From the NCBI RefSeq assembly GCF_017303155.1, contig NZ_JAEKJR010000001.1:1116001-1180000 (forward strand): DNA of 64,000 bases, written 5' to 3'. The translations under genes were made by a program, and so were the position numbers. Below, piece by piece: positions 26,510-33,210 of this stretch. The notes beneath the pieces are model-generated. The model ran no database searches and had not been told where the DNA came from. It saw nothing but the letters and a program-made list of their open reading frames with translations. How positions within the stretch are numbered: the first letter of the stretch is position 1; each line of letters opens with the position of its first letter. Origin of the DNA: Microbulbifer salipaludis (GTDB lineage Bacteria > Pseudomonadota > Gammaproteobacteria > Pseudomonadales > Cellvibrionaceae).

Positions 26510-27220
26510 ATGATTAATAAAATTTTAAAATTGATCACTCTCTTTTTTATAGCGGGCCTACTGTTCGCATGCGGCGGAGGCAGTAATAGCAGTAACGGTG
26601 AAGTCGCTCCTGATCCAGTAGAAAAACCGCCTGAAATTGAAAGCTTTACCATCTCGGAAATACTTTCAAATGAACCTCCTTCTTTTGAGGTCGTTGTAAG
26701 ATTTGCAAATAACGTGTCACGAGAAGACGCCGAAAATATCAGAGTAAATGTTGTGGTGGCTACAGATGGAAGTGGAGATGTCATGGGGCAAGACTTTTCG
26801 CTCGTTTATAGTACGGGCTGTCGAACTGTGAATGACTCTGAAATTTGCGGCGAAACAGAGTACTTCTTTCGGTATAGCTATGGGGATACTGTAGGTTGGT
26901 GTTGTACTATTAAAGGAAGCGATCTTTCATATGAGTTCACCAATGTAGAAGGATATTTAGAGTTAACAATGCTTTATCATGGAAATTTCACTAAGCGTAC
27001 ATATGATAATTTGGTTCGCGGCAACGTGTTAACAAATGTAGAGGCGGTTCTTTTTTCTGGGCGCGATAAAGAAACTGTTTTATCAAGCGATTACTACCCA
27101 CAGGTGAATGAGTTTACTGATCAACTTGGGGAGCTGAATGATAATCTCCGTGACTATGATGGTTCTTCAGATTTGGTTGATATTCAAAGTGTTACTATCA
27201 CAAATTATTTGGCCCCTTAG
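26510..27220 (+). CDS. lipoprotein, cassette 7
   Basis: A 236-residue lipoprotein (lipobox LLFACGGG, Cys near residue 21) with a Gly/Ser/Asn linker and a PDPVEKPPEIE proline segment before the globular domain. Two cysteine pairs, in TGCRTVNDSEICG and WCC, suggest disulfides. It has no recognised family. The ACGGG start of the mature part is typical of surface-exposed marine gammaproteobacterial lipoproteins. AGATGTAGC precedes the ATG, a weak RBS. Confidence 0.7.
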   Translation: MINKILKLITLFFIAGLLFACGGGSNSSNGEVAPDPVEKPPEIESFTISEILSNEPPSFEVVVRFANNVSREDAENIRVNVVVATDGSGDVMGQDFSLVYSTGCRTVNDSEICGETEYFFRYSYGDTVGWCCTIKGSDLSYEFTNVEGYLELTMLYHGNFTKRTYDNLVRGNVLTNVEAVLFSGRDKETVLSSDYYPQVNEFTDQLGELNDNLRDYDGSSDLVDIQSVTITNYLAP

Positions 27221-27231
27221 CCCGTCAAAGG

Positions 27232-27351
27232 TACTAACAATCAGCGGCAGAGCGACAGCCAACGCTGCGCACCTTTTGTGTTACTCGCTAGCGCTCAAAC
27301 ATTAACACAAAATGTGCTCCGCGCTGGCTGCGCCTGCGCTGGGCGTTATGC
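27232..27351 (+). repeat. attC site of cassette 7 (120-bp family)
   Basis: It runs from TACTAAC to GTTATGC and is near-identical to the cassette 1, 5, 6 and 12 sites. Confidence 0.9.
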
Positions 27352-27369
27352 ATAGTCAAGAGTAGTCAC

Positions 27370-27717
27370 GTGTTTAGTTCAGAAACAGATTTGTTTGTGC
27401 GTTACTGGCATATTTTTTTCTGGTTAATTGCCGTAGTTCTATGTGGTTTAAAGGGGATAGATTTTATCTACCTAGATGAATCACTTGAAAGCTTTGTCCC
27501 AAGTATGTTCTTAAAAGGTATTATACCATCCGTGGTGATCTCCCTTGGAGTATCGAGTGTTTTGACTGGGTACAAACATGGTTTTGTCTGGTCATGGGGG
27601 AATGTATTTGTCAAGAAGGATGAAGATCCAGTCTGGTTCAAAATTGGCTACGTATTTTCATTTTTTCCAATTCTTTTTGGAATCATGTGGCTATGGTTTG
27701 CAATGACGTATTTTTAA
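27370..27717 (+). CDS. small integral membrane protein, cassette 8
   Basis: A 115-residue protein with about three hydrophobic segments (residues 9-27, 46-65 and 92-113) and no signal peptidase site. I use a GTG start; no ATG gives a better frame. No family was recognised. An inner-membrane location is inferred from hydrophobicity alone. Confidence 0.65.
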   Translation: MFSSETDLFVRYWHIFFWLIAVVLCGLKGIDFIYLDESLESFVPSMFLKGIIPSVVISLGVSSVLTGYKHGFVWSWGNVFVKKDEDPVWFKIGYVFSFFPILFGIMWLWFAMTYF

Positions 27718-27719
27718 AT

Positions 27720-27863
27720 GCATAACAAAGCCGGGCAATTTGCTACGGGCCTGCGGCCCTCCGCGGGACAGCTTACCTTGTGCACATTTTGCGCGGGTCG
27801 CTGCGCTCCCAATTTCGCGCAAAATGCGCACAAGGTAAGCTGCCCCTGCCGGCGGCGTTATAT
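27720..27863 (+). repeat. attC site of cassette 8 (144-bp family)
   Basis: It runs from GCATAAC to GTTATAT. The GGGCCTGCGGCCCTCCGCGGG insert and CAGCTTACCTTGTGCACATTTTGCGC arm identify the family. Confidence 0.9.
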
Positions 27864-27866
27864 GCT

Positions 27867-28187
27867 ATGAACAATATCATCACAATTGCCTTTATCTCCG
27901 TCATTGCCATTGGTGCTATAACATGGAGAAAGAAATCAAATGTGCGGCGCTATATTCGTAGCAACCTACCCAGTTTGTGGGATGAGTTAGGGATGACGGA
28001 CGGGCTTGATGTTAATGAAATAAAAAAGGAAGATGCGTTTTACAAATATATATCTTCCAAGTCATTCGTTCATGTGGATGACCCAGAATTTTGTAAAGTC
28101 TGCCTTAGCTATATTAAGTGGGGTAGATTTTTTGTAGCGTGTTGTGTGGCTTGGCTCGTACTTCCATTGTTGGCAGCGCTAGGCTAA
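27867..28187 (+). CDS. small membrane protein, cassette 9
   Basis: A 106-residue protein with membrane segments at the two ends (residues 3-20 and about 87-105) and a charged middle (RRYIRSNLPSLWDELGMTDG, DVNEIKKEDAFYKYI). The frame is open upstream into the attC of cassette 8, but ATG 27867 is the first start inside the cassette, ten bases after its boundary. No family was recognised. Confidence 0.65.
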   Translation: MNNIITIAFISVIAIGAITWRKKSNVRRYIRSNLPSLWDELGMTDGLDVNEIKKEDAFYKYISSKSFVHVDDPEFCKVCLSYIKWGRFFVACCVAWLVLPLLAALG

Positions 28188-28191
28188 ATGC

Positions 28192-28301
28192 ATATAACAA
28201 TCGCATCAAATCGACGTCCAACACTCCGCTGGTTTTGTGTTTGACGCTACGCTAACACAAAATCAGCTCCGCATTGGCCGCAATTTATGCGGGCGTTATG
28301 T
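28192..28301 (+). repeat. attC site of cassette 9 (110 bp, own family)
   Basis: It runs from ATATAAC to GTTATGT. The arms (ATCGACGTCCAACACTCCGC and relatives) differ from all other sites in the array, but an ACACAAAA / TTTTGTGT inner pair is kept. Confidence 0.85.
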
Positions 28302-28314
28302 GTCGTAATCGAGC

Positions 28315-28668
28315 ATGGAAAAATTTCGAGTAAGACCAGCATATAAATCTGAAGAGCTTCTTGTAGAGTTTTGGGGTGATCACCGTGGTAGCAGTTTTCC
28401 CAACATTCAAGAAATACTTGCCCAACAGTTAAATGCCAAGCCAGTAAAGAGAACGGGCATAGATATGGCTGCGGTTGCCATGGCTACAGATGAGCATATT
28501 TCGTTCTGGCAATACGAGAATGGCGAGTACGAGTTGGATGATGATATTTGGGCGTACTATATTCATGCCCCTGAAAACAATGTACAAATCATCTCTGATA
28601 TTGAGCGGGCGCTGGTCGCTAGTGGCTGCTTTACCAAGGAACAGGCAGACTTCAGTGAGTACACATAA
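28315..28668 (+). CDS. hypothetical protein, cassette 10 (paralogue of cassette 1)
   Basis: The 117-residue product is the same length as the cassette 1 protein, with about 100 identical positions; differences cluster around residues 38-52. The identity extends upstream through the whole leader to the GTTATGT boundary, so the entire cassette is duplicated, yet its attC belongs to a different family. There is no known domain. Both copies remain intact. Confidence 0.8.
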   Translation: MEKFRVRPAYKSEELLVEFWGDHRGSSFPNIQEILAQQLNAKPVKRTGIDMAAVAMATDEHISFWQYENGEYELDDDIWAYYIHAPENNVQIISDIERALVASGCFTKEQADFSEYT

Positions 28669-28806
28669 CAAACGCAAGCAGAATGCTACGGCCCTTCGGG
28701 CCTCCGCGGGACGCCCAACGCTATGCACATTTTGTGCGGGTCGCTGCGCTCCCAGTTTCGCACAAAACGTGCATAGCATTGGTCGCCCCTGTTGCGGGCG
28801 TTAAGC
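28663..28806 (+). repeat. attC site of cassette 10 (144-bp family)
   Basis: It runs from ACATAAC to GTTAAGC and has the CGGCCCTTCGGGCCTCCGCGGG insert. It differs completely from the attC attached to the homologous cassette 1. Confidence 0.9.
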
Positions 28807-28824
28807 ATCAACTGAGAATGAAGC

Positions 28825-29697
28825 ATGGAATTCGCTACCGAAGATGACGCAAGAAATTATTCAGTAGGTGTAACTGCTAAACATATCCATCCAGACGATA
28901 TTCATAGGCGTTTGGATGAGTACAAATCATACCTAGCTTCAGCGAGAGATGAAAATAAGGTCTACTGGCAAGAAGAAGTCAATAGATTAGAAGAGTGGAT
29001 TAATAGCGATGAATTTATAAATAGGGAATACCCAAGGGGTATTGATGAGCTAGTTTTAGAGCTTATCGAATGGAGGGCTGCTATATATGCCTTTCAGAAG
29101 GTTGACACCAAAAATAACCCTTTTAAAAAACATGCATTCTACGCTCAATGGCTCGTAGGAGGTACGTATACTATTTTTTGCCTTCTAGGAAAATTGGTAA
29201 GTAAAGATTCACGTGATAATTCACTAAGACAGCACTGGGATATGGTTTCTCGGTATGTAGCGCAAAGCGGCTTGTGTGGAGAAACTGAAATCGAATTTAT
29301 AAACTCCAGAATGCATCGTACACAAGGGCAATTTACTAACGAAAATTCTCAAGCCATGAAGTATCGCAATAAAGTTATTGCGCATAATGAAAGCCTTCCA
29401 GGAATGGAGTGGGATGAACTAGATAAAGATATTGAGCTTATATCTAGGATGTGGTCATTAATCACCATGTGGTCTTCTTTTGGCTTGATTGAGCCATTCC
29501 GAAAAGCGGAGCTTGTTTTTTCCGGTACTGAATCCGTTTTCACGAATGAAGAAATTAGGTTACTGAAAGAGCAGCGTGATAATTACTTATCAAAGGTTAA
29601 ATTTTGGTGCACAAGGTGTATTGAAACTGGAGATAGAGTTGTGAATCGCTCGCCTTTTGGAAAGTTTTCAATAAGCATTTCAGTTGACGGAAAGTAA
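28825..29697 (+). CDS. protein with HEPN-type R-x5-H motif, cassette 11
   Basis: A 290-residue, largely alpha-helical soluble protein, the biggest cargo of the array. Residues 179-189 read KYRNKVIAHNE; Arg181 and His187 with the following Asn form the R-x4-6-H signature of HEPN ribonucleases. The helix before it (SQAM) and after it (WDELDKDIELISRMWSLI) fit the four-helix arrangement, and it recalls AbiU2-like proteins. HEPN proteins often act as toxins or phage-defence RNases. The assignment rests on the motif and predicted helices only. No separate antitoxin is present in the cassette. Confidence 0.65.
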   Translation: MEFATEDDARNYSVGVTAKHIHPDDIHRRLDEYKSYLASARDENKVYWQEEVNRLEEWINSDEFINREYPRGIDELVLELIEWRAAIYAFQKVDTKNNPFKKHAFYAQWLVGGTYTIFCLLGKLVSKDSRDNSLRQHWDMVSRYVAQSGLCGETEIEFINSRMHRTQGQFTNENSQAMKYRNKVIAHNESLPGMEWDELDKDIELISRMWSLITMWSSFGLIEPFRKAELVFSGTESVFTNEEIRLLKEQRDNYLSKVKFWCTRCIETGDRVVNRSPFGKFSISISVDGK

Positions 29698-29699
29698 AT

Positions 29700-29774
29700 G
29701 CTTAACAAATCAATCAACTACGCGCCTTCGGCGCCGGACGCTCGTACCTCGCGCCGGTTATTGAGGCGTTAAGC
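29700..29774 (+). repeat. attC site of cassette 11 (75-bp family)
   Basis: It runs from GCTTAAC to GTTAAGC. The short site has a GCGCCTTCGGCGC hairpin and right arm CGCGCCGGTTATTGAGGC. A similar site closes cassette 13. Confidence 0.88.
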
Positions 29775-29791
29775 ACATTCAGGTAAGTAGT

Positions 29792-30433
29792 ATGAGTGAA
29801 GATAAAGCCATCTTAGTAAGAAATCAGTGGGAAAAAAGTGGCACCAAGATGCTCAAAATGAGCAAGCGACCTTCCTGTGATTCTTCGAGTGACGGAGAAA
29901 TTTCAGAGTCTCAAGTTGTTGCTAATATCCAAAAAAGAATGCTCCATCTTGCTGAAGTTCTCGAGCTTCTTCACAAAATATATTGTAACAATAAAGAATT
30001 ATATGGAGATCGTTTCCTTGCATTTGTCGGTAACGAAGTGGTTCGTGAATGGCCGTGGAAAGATTTTCCGTTTATCTCAAAAAAAGCATTGGATCTCTTG
30101 GAGAAGAAAGAAAGCTACGAGGATATAACTGGGAAATTACCCTTCGAAGTGAAGGATAAAAGTACAAGAGAAGTATTCAAAAATCTGAGGTATGAGCATT
30201 GGACGCCAATTTCATTCTTTAGAGATGTGTTCCATCAACATGATCCTATCGACAAGGAAACCTACTACCACATACTTATAAAGTATTACCGGGTGGTTTG
30301 GATTACGCGAGAGGAAGATGATCTTTTAAATAAAAAACATCGTAGCTGGCGCCCTACCGAGGTCTATGATGATCTAGGTATCGACATAATCCAACACGAT
30401 GCCTGGTCGAATATCAGTGATCCCAGTGCTTAA
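29792..30433 (+). CDS. hypothetical protein, cassette 12
   Basis: A 213-residue soluble protein with AGGTAAG before its ATG. It is rich in Trp and charged residues (EWPWKDFPFISKKALDLLEKKE, NLRYEHWTPISFFRDVFHQHD). The final third reads YYHILIKYYRVVWITREEDD and is probably helical. No family or catalytic motif was recognised. Confidence 0.7.
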   Translation: MSEDKAILVRNQWEKSGTKMLKMSKRPSCDSSSDGEISESQVVANIQKRMLHLAEVLELLHKIYCNNKELYGDRFLAFVGNEVVREWPWKDFPFISKKALDLLEKKESYEDITGKLPFEVKDKSTREVFKNLRYEHWTPISFFRDVFHQHDPIDKETYYHILIKYYRVVWITREEDDLLNKKHRSWRPTEVYDDLGIDIIQHDAWSNISDPSA

Positions 30434-30547
30434 CAATCAGCGGCAGAGCGACAGCCAACGCTACGCACCTTTTGTGTTACTCGCTGGCGCTCAAACATTA
30501 ACACAAAAAGTGCTCCGCGCTGGCTGCGCCTGCACTGGGCGTTAGGC
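30428..30547 (+). repeat. attC site of cassette 12 (120-bp family)
   Basis: It runs from GCTTAAC to GTTAGGC and is a fifth near-identical member of the cassette 1 family. Confidence 0.9.
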
Positions 30548-30666
30548 GAAGTTAATGCTAAATTAATCTCTGTTAACAGGTCATCAACATCGAGCGAGGC
30601 GTAGTAATATTTTTATATTTCGGTGGTGTGGAAGCATTATTTTTACAGCAAAGGAAGGCAAATCTT

Positions 30667-31224
30667 ATGGGATACGGAATTAACACAGACATTCAAACAA
30701 ACAAAATCTGGGGAAGTGTAATTTCCTTTTATGTCCAAGTAACGACAAATAGGAATAATTTCGATAGTGCATTACGCGCTTGGGGCGCCACCCTAAAACC
30801 AAAAATTTTCTTTTCAGAAATCGCACAGCCAGGAATAGCGGAAGTTACAGTAATTATACACAATACCACGATGGTAACTGGTTCGAGTTCATGGAGATCA
30901 CCTGACGGTTTGAATGGGCGGGATCCTGGTCGCGGAGGAACCCTAAATCTTAAAGATACTGATCGAGTTGGGACCATCATCCATGAAATTGGACATATGC
31001 TAGGGTTATGTCACGAACAAGATCGAAAAAATGACGCCCGCGCTACAAGTGTGCGCGGTAATTATCTCTTTGGTCACGAAGTGGCAAAACGAAGTTGGCC
31101 AAACTGTAAAAACTATGGGAGTTTCAATCCTAACTCTATAATGTTATATGGAAGCGGATATGAAGATAAAACTGCCCCCGATCAAGATGATGTAAGAACG
31201 GTATTTGAGATTAATAAGAAATAA
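30667..31224 (+). CDS. astacin/matrixin-like zinc metalloprotease, cassette 13
   Basis: The 185-residue product contains HEIGHMLGLCHEQDR near residues 105-119, the metzincin zinc site HExxHxxGxxH with the extra Glu typical of astacins, and SIMLYGSG near residue 157 as the Met-turn. It therefore looks catalytically complete but minimal, with no propeptide. There is no signal peptide, so it is either cytoplasmic or exported by another route. AAGGAAGG upstream supports ATG 30667 over the in-frame GTG at 30628. Unlike other cassettes it has a leader of about 120 bases that may hold a promoter. Confidence 0.82.
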   Translation: MGYGINTDIQTNKIWGSVISFYVQVTTNRNNFDSALRAWGATLKPKIFFSEIAQPGIAEVTVIIHNTTMVTGSSSWRSPDGLNGRDPGRGGTLNLKDTDRVGTIIHEIGHMLGLCHEQDRKNDARATSVRGNYLFGHEVAKRSWPNCKNYGSFNPNSIMLYGSGYEDKTAPDQDDVRTVFEINKK

Positions 31225-31298
31225 AAAATATTTATTCAAGTAATTTCCAAACCGCTGACATGAAAAATATCTCGCTTTATTAAAATGTGGTAATAATG

Positions 31299-31373
31299 GT
31301 TTAACAGGTTAAGCAGTTGCGCGCCTTCGGCGCCGGACACAGCAAAGCTGCGCCGGTGTTTGAGGCGTTAGCC
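31299..31373 (+). repeat. attC site of cassette 13 (75-bp family)
   Basis: It runs from GTTTAAC to GTTAGCC, with the same GCGCCTTCGGCGCCGGAC arm as the cassette 11 site. The closing heptamer of this cassette (GTTTAAC) does not complement its opening heptamer (GTTAGGC), the only such mismatch in the array. Confidence 0.8.
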
Positions 31374-31397
31374 ATAGTCGACTTTAGGGGGGCTGTA

Positions 31398-31958
31398 ATG
31401 ACGAAAATCGAAATTAAACTTGAACGCCCATTAGTTGAAGAGCTGCTAGCGCGCTACGAAGATGCTATTGGGAAAGATTTCCTAGGTTATCGAAATCATG
31501 TTTACCGAACAGTAACTTATGCGATGCATTTTCTAGAGCATGATGTCGAGGTTGAGCCTCTCATCGAGACGGCTCTTGTTTATCACGATATCGGGCTTTG
31601 GACAGATTGTGAGCTGGCGTATCTTGAACCATCCGAAGCGGTCGCCTTGGCAGACAATGAAAAGTACGGGTGGGGGTTAGACGCTGAGGTACTTCGTGGC
31701 GCCATACATTGGCATCATAAAATATTCCCCTATAAGGGGCCTCATGAGCGAGTCATTGAAGCGTGTCGCAAAGCTGACTGGATAGATGTATCGAAAGGCT
31801 CAATCAGAAAAGGAATTAAAAGGGAAGCCATCAAGGAAGTTGAGGCGGCATTCCCCAATTTTGGGTTCCACGACACCCTATTACGGTTAGCAAAGGACTA
31901 TGGTGGTTCAACATTGGTTGGTGGAATAAAGGTTACTCGTGGCATCGTCAAGTGGTAA
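31398..31958 (+). CDS. HD-domain phosphohydrolase-like protein, cassette 14
   Basis: A 186-residue protein with HD-superfamily metal ligands: the first His in NHVYRTVTYAMHF, His-Asp in LVYHDIGLW, a distal HWHHK, and an Asp in CRKADWIDV. HD proteins hydrolyse phosphate esters of nucleotides; the substrate is unknown. The ATG at 31398 has AGGGGGG upstream; the frame is open leftward into the attC but with no better start. It is the last intact cassette. Confidence 0.85.
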   Translation: MTKIEIKLERPLVEELLARYEDAIGKDFLGYRNHVYRTVTYAMHFLEHDVEVEPLIETALVYHDIGLWTDCELAYLEPSEAVALADNEKYGWGLDAEVLRGAIHWHHKIFPYKGPHERVIEACRKADWIDVSKGSIRKGIKREAIKEVEAAFPNFGFHDTLLRLAKDYGGSTLVGGIKVTRGIVKW

Positions 31959-31973
31959 TCGAGGTCTGCCTTG

Positions 31974-31980
31974 GGCTAAC
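31974..31980 (+). repeat. closing heptamer of cassette 14 (truncated attC)
   Basis: GGCTAAC is the exact complement of the cassette 14 opening GTTAGCC, but no matching right arm or GTT heptamer follows. The array therefore ends in a broken attC. Confidence 0.75.
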
Positions 31981-32000
31981 AAGCGCACGTTGACGAACAG

Positions 32001-32026
32001 TGATCTTGCCCCGATAAAACGGACGC
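32001..32026. mobile_element. possible insertion-sequence end remnant
   Basis: TGATCTTGCCCC followed by GATAAAACGGACGC has the look of a terminal inverted repeat of IS3-type elements. It lies 20 bases after the truncated attC. No transposase ORF or second copy is visible, so this is suggestive only. Confidence 0.3.
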
Positions 32027-32119
32027 GCTAATTATCACGCCTCTATTTCCTCATATCAATATTCATATCCTAAATGCGCTACCGCCATTGGCAGTAGCGA
32101 CATTGGCTTCGGTGAAAGA

Positions 32120-32248
32120 ATGCTCAAAGTAAGGCATAAGCTACATTTAGTGACGCTAAACCGGCTTCTTCCAATATTTGCGGGCGCAATTGTACTGGCT
32201 GCACTCAGTTATTTTGTGGCCGGTGGATCAGGTTATAAAAAATTATGA
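32120..32248 (+). CDS. possible small single-span membrane protein
   Basis: A 42-residue ORF with a basic N-terminus (MLKVRHKLHLVTLNRLLP) followed by a hydrophobic span IFAGAIVLAALSYFVAGG. GGTGAAAG lies just before the ATG. It occupies the gap between the array and the AlkC-like gene. The topology is plausible, but such short ORFs occur by chance. Confidence 0.35.
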   Translation: MLKVRHKLHLVTLNRLLPIFAGAIVLAALSYFVAGGSGYKKL

Positions 32249-32262
32249 GTCACAGATAAAAA

Positions 32263-33120
32263 ATGCACGTACGACCACCAACTATTCCTTATGCTCCTAG
32301 GTCGATTCAGAAGGGCAGGCCGCTGAAGGATTTGCTCAACCAAGAGGCGGTTGAGTGTCTGGCGCAAAACATTCTCTACGTGCACAGTAGCTTTGACGTC
32401 AACGCTTTCTGTGAATGCGCACTGACGGATCTTGAGCAACTTGAATTAATGCAGCGTGGTCAGCACATTGCTAAAGCTTTGCAGCAATTCTTGCCCAACC
32501 ACTATGCCGAAGCGATAAAAGTGCTCGTCAGGTCGCTCACTTCTGCGCAATCAGAAGCAGAAGAATTCGGTCTGGCTGAATTCTTTTATCTTCCGCACAG
32601 CTTCTTCATTTCTGAATATGGGCAAGATAAACACTATAACAACGGCAGAGATCCCTTTGATATATCAATGGCGGCGTTGTGCGAGTTAACCACCAGGTTC
32701 ACGTCGGAGTTTGCGATCCGTCCCTTCCTTATTGCACAGCAAGAGCGCACACTGTCGAAAGTATCTGGATGGTTAAGTGATCCCAATCCTCATATACGGC
32801 GGCTCTGCACCGAGGGTACTCGCCCGAGGCTGCCCTGGGGGAAGCGCATACCCTCATTTATTGAGAATCCACAACCGACGCTGCACATTCTGGAGTGTCT
32901 GAAAGACGATGAATCCCTGTATGTACGCCGCAGTGTTGCAAACCATCTTGGTGACATCGCAAAAGACCACCCAGAGGTTGTATTCTCAATCTGTGAAGGG
33001 TGGTTAGAGGCGGGTGCTTCTAAGGAGCTGCAGTGGTTGATTCGCCATGGTGTTCGTCACCCTGCAAAAAAGGGCGACGCGCGAGCGCTTGAAATTCGTG
33101 CTGAGGCCAAGGGCCGTTAG
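32263..33120 (+). CDS. AlkC/AlkD-like DNA alkylation repair protein
   Basis: A 285-residue HEAT-like repeat protein. The opening GRPLKDLLNQEAVECLAQNI resembles AlkC proteins, and the repeat VSGWLSDPNPHIRRLCTEGTRPRLPWGKR is the hallmark segment of the AlkC/AlkD 3-methyladenine DNA glycosylases, including the WG-R groove residues. Further repeats are LECLKDDESLYVRRSVANHLGDIAKDHPE and LQWLIRHGVRHPAKKGD. These enzymes excise N3- and N7-alkylpurines without base flipping. The gene is just outside the array, on the same strand, with GC between cassette and chromosomal values. Confidence 0.85.
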   Translation: MHVRPPTIPYAPRSIQKGRPLKDLLNQEAVECLAQNILYVHSSFDVNAFCECALTDLEQLELMQRGQHIAKALQQFLPNHYAEAIKVLVRSLTSAQSEAEEFGLAEFFYLPHSFFISEYGQDKHYNNGRDPFDISMAALCELTTRFTSEFAIRPFLIAQQERTLSKVSGWLSDPNPHIRRLCTEGTRPRLPWGKRIPSFIENPQPTLHILECLKDDESLYVRRSVANHLGDIAKDHPEVVFSICEGWLEAGASKELQWLIRHGVRHPAKKGDARALEIRAEAKGR

Positions 33121-33210
33121 CTCCATAGATCGGATGTCGTTGCCGGGCACTAAAGCCACAAGTCTTTGGCTTTCCGCCAGACAGCCTACCTTGTAGAGGA
33201 AAACTGACAC

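Larger units (their letters stand above)
22550..31980 (+). mobile_element. integron gene-cassette array without integrase (14 cassettes)
   Basis: Fourteen consecutive units each begin with a GTT heptamer and end, after one or a few ORFs, with the reverse complement of that heptamer, followed by a GC-rich imperfect palindrome ending in the next GTT heptamer. Examples are GTTCAAT/ATTGAAC, GTTAGGT/ACCTAAC and GTTATAT/ATATAAC. This is the R'/R'' signature of attC sites. All ORFs are on the + strand and AT-richer than the flanks. No tyrosine-recombinase integrase ORF exists on either strand here; parE lies where intI should be. Cassette boundaries: 22550, 23031, 23815, 24795, 25321, 25906, 26458, 27345, 27857, 28295, 28800, 29768, 30541, 31367, ending at 31980. 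Confidence 0.93.

Noticed and set aside
22918..31373. CRISPR array or REP elements as an explanation of the repeats
   Set aside because: The repeats are 75-144 bp, irregularly spaced by whole ORFs, of several families, and each pair of flanking heptamers is complementary across a cassette. That is attC behaviour, not CRISPR or REP.
31974..32060. A fourteenth full attC after the HD-domain cassette
   Set aside because: The left heptamer is perfect, but the right arm and a GTT heptamer are absent; GCGCTAATTATC near 32023 does not pair with the left arm well enough.
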